From: Sulfuricella sp.
GTDB lineage: Bacteria > Pseudomonadota > Gammaproteobacteria > Burkholderiales > Sulfuricellaceae
Length of the DNA: 12,439 nt
Reading direction: 5' to 3'
Assembly: GCA_019911785.1 (NCBI GenBank)
Contig: JAIOJM010000164.1
Location: 1 to 12,439 of the forward strand
A program made the translations under genes and the position numbers. The number at the start of each line of letters is the position of its first letter. Position 1 is the first letter of the stretch. This document shows positions 6,336-12,439 of the stretch, one piece after another. The notes under the pieces are model-generated. The model saw nothing but the letters and a program-made list of their open reading frames with translations, searched no databases and was not told the DNA's origin.

Positions 6336-7333
6336 GCTGCCATCTCGTTTTCCATCATGTAAGTATGTGCTGTCGACTCGGCAAAGAAGCGCTCGACTGA
6401 GTCGATCTGCTCGCGGGTGGATTGCAACTGGTTCATGGCATGGCGGAACCCGGCGGAACCCGGCAGGCCCCGGGTGTACCAGGCAATGTGCTTGCGCGCC
6501 ATGCGCACGCCGGTGTGTTCGCCGTAGAAGGCGTAAAGCTCGTGCAGGTGGCTGTTCAGCAGGCCGTGGGTCTCGGCCACATCGGGGTGCGGCAGCAACT
6601 CGCCGGTTTTCAGGTAATGGGCGATGTCGCGGAAGATCCACGGCCGTCCCTGGGCCGCGCGGCCGATCATGACGGCGTCGGCCCGGGTGTAATCGAGCAC
6701 GAATTTGGCTTTTTGCGGGGTGGTGATATCGCCGTTGGCGATCACCGGAATATGGATTTCAGCCTTGACCGCGGCGATGGTGTCGTACTCGGCGTCGCCG
6801 CTGTAGCCGCAGGCGCGGGTGCGGCCATGGATGGCCAGCGCCTGAATGCCGGAGGCCTCGGCGATGCGTGCCACGCTGACCGCGTTGCGGTTGTTCCTGT
6901 CCCAGCCGGTGCGGATCTTCAGGGTCACCGGCACATCCACCGCATTGACCACCGCTTCCAGGATGCGCGCCACCAGCGGCTCGTTTTGCAGCAGCGCGGA
7001 GCCGGCCATGACGTTGCAGATTTTCTTCGCCGGGCAGCCCATGTTGATGTCGATGATCTGGGCGCCGCGATCCGCATTGTATTTCGCCGCTTCCGCCAGC
7101 ATCGCCGGATCGGCGCCGACGATCTGTACCGAAACCGGCTCGGATTCCCCCACGTTGTCGGCTCGGCGCTTGGTCTTCTCGCTGCCGTAGAGCAGGGAAT
7201 TGGAGGCGACCATCTCCGAAACGGCAAGTCCCGCGCCGAAGCTGCGGCACAGCTTGCGGAAAGGACGGTCAGTCACCCCTGCCATGGGGGCAACGACCAG
7301 ATTGCTATTCAGGAAATAGGGGCCGATTTTCAT
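6332..7333 (-). CDS. dusB: tRNA-dihydrouridine synthase B
   Basis: Reduces specific uridines in the tRNA D-loop (U17 in E. coli) using FMN and NADPH. It is 333 residues long (E. coli 321). It begins in the flavin barrel with VVAPMAGVTDRPFRKLC (13-29) and SEMV (39-42), and has DINMGCPAKKICN (95-107) with the catalytic Cys100. Further blocks are KIRTGWD, AIHGRTRACGYSG, VIANGDI and MIGRAAQGRPWIF. It is followed by fis with an ATGA overlap. A possible -10 box, TACAAT (minus strand, 7362-7367), lies in the 94-bp gap from the receptor gene, but there is no clear -35 and the ribosome site is poor. A 10-bp direct repeat (GGCGGAACCC, 6442-6461) lies in the C-terminal coding part without breaking the frame. 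The DusB assignment over DusA or DusC rests on length, motifs and the fis neighbour. Confidence 0.97.
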   Translation of the reverse strand: MKIGPYFLNSNLVVAPMAGVTDRPFRKLCRSFGAGLAVSEMVASNSLLYGSEKTKRRADNVGESEPVSVQIVGADPAMLAEAAKYNADRGAQIIDINMGCPAKKICNVMAGSALLQNEPLVARILEAVVNAVDVPVTLKIRTGWDRNNRNAVSVARIAEASGIQALAIHGRTRACGYSGDAEYDTIAAVKAEIHIPVIANGDITTPQKAKFVLDYTRADAVMIGRAAQGRPWIFRDIAHYLKTGELLPHPDVAETHGLLNSHLHELYAFYGEHTGVRMARKHIAWYTRGLPGSAGFRHAMNQLQSTREQIDSVERFFAESTAHTYMMENEMAA

Positions 7334-7427
7334 TGCTTGTTTTTTGAGCGGGAAGGGCGGTATTGTAATCCCAAACAGGGTGCCGGGAAAGGGATTGGCT
7401 CAAGGAAAACCACAGGAAGCGATTCGC

Positions 7428-9470
7428 TTATTTGGGGTGAAGGGTGAAGGTCAGCCAGAGCATGGGCGAAGTCCGGTTGGCTGCAGCGCTGCCATGCAGA
7501 ACCTGCTCGGAGCGGTCGGCGATTTCCTGGTGGCGGCCGCCGAGGTTGGTGGCGCTGAGGGCGATTTCCAGCGGGGTGCCCCCGGCCTTGATATGGTGGG
7601 CAAGGCGCGCGTCCAGCGTGGTGTAGGGGCTGGAAGTGTACTGGTAGTCCGACACAAAGCCGCTGCCGCCGGCCAGCGGACCCATCCGCAGCAGGGTCAG
7701 GGTGCTGGCCCAGCGGCTGCTCCAGTCCTGGATCCAGCTCAGGCTGGCGGTATACGGGGCGGTCAGCCGGGTCACGGCGCTGTCGCTGCTGTGGCGTCCG
7801 ATCAGGCTGTGATTGAACAGCAGCCGGGTGCCGGCAGCCGGTCGGCTGTCGATCTGGTATTCCAGCCCGCGCAGGGTAACTGGGGCGGCCAGGTTCTCGT
7901 AGCGCGCCGAGGGCAGGTCGCCGGCCAGTAGCGGCGCGACATATTCGGGGTGGGAGACGCGGGTGATGTAATTTTCGATGCGCTCGTTGAACAGGCGCAG
8001 GTCCAGCCGCGTATTCCAGGGCTGGAACCGGCCGAGGTAGCCGATTTCCAGGCTGTCCATGCGGGTTGCCTGCAGGTCCGGATTGGGCAGGTAGGGCTGG
8101 ACCAGCAGGGTGCCCTGGTAGATGGCGCGCACATCGCCGTTGCGCTCGAATAGATCGGGCTGACGCCAGGCGCGGGCGTAGCCGAAGCGCAGCGTATCCT
8201 GCGGGCCGAGCTGCCAGTTGGCGAACAGGCGCGGCGAGAAGTGCGGGCTGTCGCCGCCGAATTTTTCCGCCAGCAGGCTGGCATTGAGCATCCAGTCCGG
8301 CCGGAAGCGCCAGTCCAGCTGGCCGAACAGGCGGGCCATGTCGGATTGCTGGTGCGCGGCGCCGTAGTACAGGAAAGGCGAGTCGATCTGGTCGTGGCGC
8401 AGTTCCAGCCCCCACAGCGAGCCCAGCGACTCCGTCAGCGCCTGGCGATGCTGCAGTTCCAGGTTGTCGCGCACGCTGCTGCGGTTGCGGTCGAGAGGCA
8501 CGCTGGCGGTGATCGGTCCGGGCAGCGTGGCGGAGGCCATCCATTCCTCGGTGGCCCGGTCCTGGTTGCGGTAGTAGTGCAGCAGCCATTCCTCGTCGGG
8601 CCTGGGAGTATGCCGCCACTGCAGGTGCAGGGTGGCGTTGAGGCTGTCCGAGCCGCGTTCGGCATTGTTGCCGTAGATGGAATCCGGGTAGCCCAGCTCG
8701 CGCGCACCGCTGTTGGCGGCCAGCCGGAACATCAGCTCGTCGTTGTCGCTGATCCGCAGGTCCGTGCGCAGGGAGGCGATTTTGAAGGTCTGCCCGTCGT
8801 GCAGTCCGGCAAAGCCGTCATCCTGCCTGACCCCGGCATTCAGGCGCAGGCTGCCCTGCTCGGCGGCGCCGCCCAGCTCCAGGCTCAGGTCGCGGATTCC
8901 GGCGTTGCCGATGCCGGCGGCCGCTTTCATGCCGGGAGCGTCGGCGCTGTGGCGGGTGATGATGTTGATCACGCCGAGGAAGGCATTGGCGCCGTAGGCC
9001 ACCGAATGGGTGCCGCGCACGACCTCGATGCGCTCGATTTCGTCGATGCTGACCGGCAGGCCGGCCCAGTCCACCCCGCCGAAGCTGCTGGGCGAGTAAA
9101 CCGAACGGCCGTCCACCAGCACCTGCATCCAGGACGGGAAGTCGTTGCCCATGCCGTGGTAGGAAACCCACTGCGAGCCACCCCGTTCCTGGCCGATCTG
9201 CATGCCGGGCACCAGCCGCAGCAGTCGGGCGAGGTCGCGGTAGCCGGTGGCCTTGATCAGTTCGCGGTCGATGACGGTCACCGCGGCGGGCGCTTCGTTC
9301 TGGGGCTGGGGCAGGCGGGAGGGGGTCAGAACCAGGGGCATCTCCGACAGGAATACCTGCTCCGGGGCGGCAGCCTGTGGTTCGGAGGCGGAAGCCGCAG
9401 CGCTCAGCAGCAGGCAGAAAACCGCCCCGGCCGAGGAAAGGCGCTCCTGGTATTTGGAGTTTGAAGGCAT
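7428..9470 (-). CDS. TonB-dependent outer-membrane receptor, substrate unknown
   Basis: An outer-membrane beta-barrel with an N-terminal plug, energised by TonB to import a scarce ligand such as an iron chelate, a cobalamin or a metal. From the chosen Met it is 680 residues. Residues 1-29 look like a signal peptide (Lys and Arg, then AGAVFCLLLSAAASA, cleavage near ASAS/EPQ). The plug starts near EMPLVLTPSRL (43-53) and contains APAAVTVID, YRDLARLLRLVPGMQIG, MQVLVDGRSVYSP and ERIEVVRGTHSVAYGANAFL with GVINIIT; a long barrel follows. An in-frame ATG at 9512 would add 14 residues; neither start has a good ribosome site, and the inner one gives the more normal signal peptide. The C-terminus is FTLHPK, not the usual terminal aromatic. 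No ligand-specific genes adjoin it, so the substrate is unassigned. Confidence 0.93.
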   Translation of the reverse strand: MPSNSKYQERLSSAGAVFCLLLSAAASASEPQAAAPEQVFLSEMPLVLTPSRLPQPQNEAPAAVTVIDRELIKATGYRDLARLLRLVPGMQIGQERGGSQWVSYHGMGNDFPSWMQVLVDGRSVYSPSSFGGVDWAGLPVSIDEIERIEVVRGTHSVAYGANAFLGVINIITRHSADAPGMKAAAGIGNAGIRDLSLELGGAAEQGSLRLNAGVRQDDGFAGLHDGQTFKIASLRTDLRISDNDELMFRLAANSGARELGYPDSIYGNNAERGSDSLNATLHLQWRHTPRPDEEWLLHYYRNQDRATEEWMASATLPGPITASVPLDRNRSSVRDNLELQHRQALTESLGSLWGLELRHDQIDSPFLYYGAAHQQSDMARLFGQLDWRFRPDWMLNASLLAEKFGGDSPHFSPRLFANWQLGPQDTLRFGYARAWRQPDLFERNGDVRAIYQGTLLVQPYLPNPDLQATRMDSLEIGYLGRFQPWNTRLDLRLFNERIENYITRVSHPEYVAPLLAGDLPSARYENLAAPVTLRGLEYQIDSRPAAGTRLLFNHSLIGRHSSDSAVTRLTAPYTASLSWIQDWSSRWASTLTLLRMGPLAGGSGFVSDYQYTSSPYTTLDARLAHHIKAGGTPLEIALSATNLGGRHQEIADRSEQVLHGSAAANRTSPMLWLTFTLHPK

Positions 9471-9565
9471 ACCCGTTTGTTTTGGCTGGGGCGAACGGTT
9501 CAGGTCCGCCATGGGAGACCAAAGCCCCGTCCCAAATTATTCCCGGTTTCCCTGTGGATAGGATA

Positions 9566-9593
9566 TTGTAATCGGACGAATCAATAATACATA
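9566..9593 (+). promoter_or_regulatory. Weak candidate promoter for the MarC-family gene
   Basis: The divergent gap between the receptor and MarC-family genes is the most AT-rich stretch of the window, as expected of promoter DNA. On the plus strand TTGTAA (9566-9571) and TACATA (9588-9593) are 16 bp apart, about 45 nt before the ATG at 9638. Both match the sigma-70 consensus only partly. The same stretch, read on the minus strand, includes TACAAT (9565-9570), which could serve the receptor gene. No recognisable Fur box or riboswitch was seen. Confidence 0.25.
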
Positions 9594-9637
9594 TCTAAAA
9601 GTAAGCTTCAAGACATTCTTCAACTTTTGAGAGTGAC

Positions 9638-10270
9638 ATGTACGAGACAGCGGGCATTGCCCTGGCAACTTTCTTTGCAACGGTCGCTCCGATCGATGTG
9701 GCAGCGATGTTCGCCGCCTTGACGGCAACGGCAAGCCCTTCGGAGCGGCGTTCCATCGCGATCCGCGGGATCGTGATCGCCACGGTGATCCTGCTGGTTT
9801 TTGCGCTGCTCGGCAAGTTTCTGCTGGCCAGCCTGGGTATTTCTCTGGCGGCGCTGAGGACGGCTGGCGGGGTATTGCTGCTGCTGATCAGCATCGACAT
9901 GGTGTTTGCCCGCTCCTCGGGCGCCACCTCGACGACGGATGAGGAGGATAGAGAGGCCGAACACAAGCATGACATCGCCGTGTTCCCGCTTGCCACTCCC
10001 CTGATTGCCGGGCCTGGCGCCATCGGGGCGGCCATCCTGCTGATGGCGAATGCCGAAGGACAGCTCACGCATCAGCTGGTCGTCCTGGCTGCCCTCCTCG
10101 TCATCATGCTGGCCACCTTCGTTGCCATGCTGACCGCCAGCCAGATCCACCGCTTCCTTGGCGTGACGGGCACGCAGGTGATCAACCGGATTTTCGGCAT
10201 CCTGCTGTCCGCCCTGGCGGTACAGTTCATGTTCGACGGGATTGCGCAGAGCGGGCTGCTCGGCAAGTAA
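9638..10270 (+). CDS. MarC-family integral membrane protein (UPF0056)
   Basis: A 210-residue inner-membrane protein of the MarC/YhgN/YchE family, whose transport substrate is not established; the early link to multiple antibiotic resistance was not upheld. About six hydrophobic segments are visible (near 4-30, 41-60, 72-91, 115-137, 146-168, 182-205). The family signature FPLATPLIAGPGAIGA (116-131) opens the second half, matching the duplicated three-helix layout of the family, and a charged loop (DEEDREAEHKHD, 101-112) separates the halves. GAGAG lies 5 nt upstream of the ATG. It is the only plus-strand gene here, divergent from the TonB receptor and converging on polA with 33 bp between stops, so it is probably transcribed alone. 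No clear terminator is seen after it. Confidence 0.93.
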   Translation: MYETAGIALATFFATVAPIDVAAMFAALTATASPSERRSIAIRGIVIATVILLVFALLGKFLLASLGISLAALRTAGGVLLLLISIDMVFARSSGATSTTDEEDREAEHKHDIAVFPLATPLIAGPGAIGAAILLMANAEGQLTHQLVVLAALLVIMLATFVAMLTASQIHRFLGVTGTQVINRIFGILLSALAVQFMFDGIAQSGLLGK

Positions 10271-10303
10271 GATCAAATCCTGCGGCATGGTTCCCTGTCG
10301 AGG

Positions 10304-12439
10304 TCAGTGCGCCTGCTCCCAGTTCGGCCCCACCCCCACATCCACTTCCAGCGGCACGGCCAGCCTGGCCACTCCGCACATCAGCTCGGGCAGCTCGCGC
10401 TGGACGGTTTCCAGTTCGGCATCGGGCACTTCCAGCACCAGTTCGTCATGCACCTGCATGATGATCAGGCTGTGCATGCGGTTCTGTTCCAGCCAGCCCT
10501 GCACCGCGATCATGGCGAGCTTGATCAGGTCGGCGGCGGTGCCCTGCATCGGCGCGTTGATCGCGGCGCGCTCGGCGGCCTGGCGGCGCATGCCGTTGGC
10601 GCCGCCGATTTCCGGCAGCCATAGCCTGCGGCCGAACACGGTTTCGACGTAGCCCTGCGCCTTGGCGGCTACACGGGTGCGCTCCATGTACCGGGCCACG
10701 CCGGGATAGCGGGCGAAGTAGCGTTCCATGTAAGACTGGGCGGCGCTGCGCTCGATGCCGAGCTGCGAGGCCAGGCCGAACGAGGACATGCCGTAGATCA
10801 GCCCGAAGTTGATCACCTTGGCGTAGCGGCGCTGCTCGCTGCTGACTTCCTGCGGCGTCACGCCGAAGACTTCCGAGGCGGTGGCGCGGTGGATGTCCTC
10901 GCCGGCGGCAAAGGCCCTGAGCAGGCTTTCGTCGCCCGAGAGATGGGCCATGATCCTGAGCTCGATCTGCGAGTAGTCGGCGGCGATGATGCGGCTGCCC
11001 GGCGGAGCGATGAAGGCCTCGCGGATGCGCCGCCCTTCCTGGGTGCGCACCGGGATGTTCTGCAGGTTGGGGTCGGAACTGGCCAGCCGCCCGGTCACCG
11101 CCACCGCCTGGTTGTAGCTGGTGTGGACGCGGCCGGTTTGCGGGTCGACCATGCGCGGCAGCTTGTCGGTGTAGGTGGACTTGAGCTTGGCCACGCCGCG
11201 GTATTCGAGCAGCAGCTTCGGCAGGGGGTAATCCAGGGCCAGCTCCTGCAGCACGTCCTCATCGGTAGAGGGGGCGCCGCTGGGGGTCTTCTTCTTCACC
11301 GGCAATTTCAGCTGGTCGAACAGGATTTCCTGGATCTGCTTCGGGGAGTTGAGGTTGAACGGCTGGCCTGCCAATAGGTGCGCTTCCTTTTCCAGCCGCA
11401 GCATGCTGGTGCCGAGCTCGTGGCTTTGCTGGGCGAGCAGTTGGGTATCCAGCAGCACGCCGTTGCGCTCCATGGTGAACAGCACGTCGAGCAGGGGCAT
11501 CTCGATGTTGCGGTAAACGAAGTCCAGCTTGGCGTCGGACTCGATCTGCGGGAACAGGGCCTGGTGCAGTTGCAGGGTGATGTCAGCATCCTCCGCCGCA
11601 TAGCGGGTGGCGGTTTCGATGTCGACCTGGTCGAAGCCGATCTGCTTTGCGCCCTTGCCGGCGACCTCGGCATAGGTGATGGTCTTGGCGCCGAGGTGGC
11701 GCAGAGCCATGGAATCCATGTCGTGCGGCTTGTGGCTTTCCAGCACGTAGGATTGCAGCAGGGTGTCGTGGACGATGCCGTCGAGAATGATGCCGTGGTT
11801 GGCGAACACGTGCTTGTCGTACTTGAGGTTCTGCCCGAGCTTGGGCCGGGCCTTGCTTTCCAGCAGAGGCTTGAGCCGGGCCAGCACCGCTTCCCGGTCG
11901 AGCTGCTGCGGAACGCCGGCGTAGTGGTGGGCGAGCGGGATGTAGGCGGCATGGTGCGGCTCCAGCGCCAGGGAGATGCCGACGATTTTTGCCGCCAGCG
12001 GATCGAGGCTGGTGGTTTCGGTATCGACCGAAATCAGTTCGGCGTGCTCCAGGCGGGCTATCCAGGCCGACAGTTGGGTTTCGGTTGATACCGTTTCATA
12101 ACTTGCTTCCCGCTTCGGCGGCCGTTCGACAGTCGCGCCGCTTTGCGTGCCGGCATCGACCGCCTCGCGCAGCCAGGTCTTGAACTCGCAGCGCTCGAAC
12201 AGTTCGATCAGCTTGGGCGTATCCTGAGGTTGCGGGCCAAGCTCTTGCAGGGTGACCGGCAGCGCCACGTCGCATTTGATGGTGAGGAGCTCCCTGCCCT
12301 TGGGCAGCCAGTCCAGGGTGTTGCGCAGGTTTTCGCCGACCACGCCGCCGACCTCGTCGGCATGGGCGATCAGGTTGTCGAGCGAACCGTACTGGGCCAG
12401 CCATTTGACCGCGGTCTTCGGGCCGACCTTGTCCACGCC
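10304..12439 (-). CDS. polA: DNA polymerase I, missing its N-terminal end at the window edge
   Basis: Repair and Okazaki-fragment polymerase. The frame is open to the last base (first codons GGC GTG GAC), so the GTG is internal and the true start lies beyond the window; 711 of roughly 900-930 residues are present. In order: the end of the 5' nuclease domain with its helix-hairpin-helix (VGPKTAVKWL, 5-14), then a 3'-5' exonuclease domain with all three motifs intact: SVDTETTSLD (Asp139, Glu141), GQNLKYD (Asn204, Asp208) and YAAED (Tyr280, Asp284), so proofreading is expected. The polymerase domain follows with TGRLASSDPNLQNIP, motif A AADYSQIELR (Asp488), motif B RRYAKVINFGLIYG (Arg537, Lys541, Phe545, Tyr549) and motif C MQVHDELVLEV (Asp665). 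Phe at the ddNTP-discrimination position is as in E. coli. It converges on the MarC-family gene. Confidence 0.98.
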   Translation of the reverse strand, partial: GVDKVGPKTAVKWLAQYGSLDNLIAHADEVGGVVGENLRNTLDWLPKGRELLTIKCDVALPVTLQELGPQPQDTPKLIELFERCEFKTWLREAVDAGTQSGATVERPPKREASYETVSTETQLSAWIARLEHAELISVDTETTSLDPLAAKIVGISLALEPHHAAYIPLAHHYAGVPQQLDREAVLARLKPLLESKARPKLGQNLKYDKHVFANHGIILDGIVHDTLLQSYVLESHKPHDMDSMALRHLGAKTITYAEVAGKGAKQIGFDQVDIETATRYAAEDADITLQLHQALFPQIESDAKLDFVYRNIEMPLLDVLFTMERNGVLLDTQLLAQQSHELGTSMLRLEKEAHLLAGQPFNLNSPKQIQEILFDQLKLPVKKKTPSGAPSTDEDVLQELALDYPLPKLLLEYRGVAKLKSTYTDKLPRMVDPQTGRVHTSYNQAVAVTGRLASSDPNLQNIPVRTQEGRRIREAFIAPPGSRIIAADYSQIELRIMAHLSGDESLLRAFAAGEDIHRATASEVFGVTPQEVSSEQRRYAKVINFGLIYGMSSFGLASQLGIERSAAQSYMERYFARYPGVARYMERTRVAAKAQGYVETVFGRRLWLPEIGGANGMRRQAAERAAINAPMQGTAADLIKLAMIAVQGWLEQNRMHSLIIMQVHDELVLEVPDAELETVQRELPELMCGVARLAVPLEVDVGVGPNWEQAH

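Noticed and set aside
6442..6461. Tandem 10-bp repeat GGCGGAACCC
   Set aside because: It lies inside dusB, keeps the frame and could be a chance duplication in codons for a Gly/Ser/Ala stretch.
6099..6641. Longer version of the fis frame (180 codons) starting inside dusB
   Set aside because: The extension is Arg/Pro-rich shadow sequence of dusB, and the ATG overlapping the dusB stop gives the normal 78-residue Fis.
7410..7432. Possible terminator after the TonB receptor (AAGCG-AAT-CGCTT)
   Set aside because: The stem is only 5 bp with a 3-nt loop and is not followed by a U-tract, too weak to call.
8241..9464. A 407-codon plus-strand frame, and a 429-codon minus-strand frame at 7330-8619, over the TonB receptor
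   Set aside because: The receptor frame has a signal peptide, plug motifs and barrel-like sequence. The other frames are Arg/Pro/Ala- or Gly/Gln/Val-rich shadows.
9620..10288. A 222-codon minus-strand frame opposite the MarC-family gene
   Set aside because: The plus-strand frame has clear transmembrane segments, the FPLATPLIAGPG signature and a ribosome site; the antisense product is a highly polar Gln/Arg/Gly-rich chain.

Overview
The window is GC-rich bacterial chromosome, packed with housekeeping genes. It most likely comes from a betaproteobacterium, perhaps near the Nitrosomonadales (Sulfuricella/Gallionella-like lineages). That placement rests on the dusB-fis-purH-purD order, the short 78-residue Fis, the class I PurE, the aerobic HemF and the general look of the proteins. 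The family assignment is a guess. No phage, transposase, CRISPR, rRNA or tRNA is visible.

Layout, right to left: ten of the eleven genes are on the minus strand. polA (DNA polymerase I, 5' end beyond the window) converges on the only plus-strand gene, a MarC-family membrane protein. That gene diverges from a TonB-dependent outer-membrane receptor. Then follow dusB-fis (tRNA dihydrouridine synthase plus nucleoid protein, start and stop overlapping), purH, purD-purE (purine synthesis, 10 bp apart), tsaC-hemF (tRNA t6A synthesis and aerobic haem synthesis, again overlapping), and the first 227 codons of an AGCS-type sodium/amino-acid symporter that runs off the left end. No gap between genes exceeds about 245 bp.

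The genes group into translation and growth control (dusB, fis, tsaC), IMP synthesis (purE, purD, purH) and haem synthesis (hemF), a set a cell would use in proportion to growth rate. A purK partner for PurE is not in the window.

The least ordinary signal is between the genes. Each of four gaps in the minus-strand run holds one long imperfect palindrome, and each begins within 15 nt of, or over, the preceding stop codon. Three of them (after hemF, purH and fis) share one design: 7-bp units spaced about 10 bp apart, mirrored in both arms, with similar outer ends but different unit sequences. The fourth (after purE) is a GTAGGAGCG-type REP-like hairpin that supplies the purE stop codon. These repeats deserve the attention; I see no new multi-gene system here.
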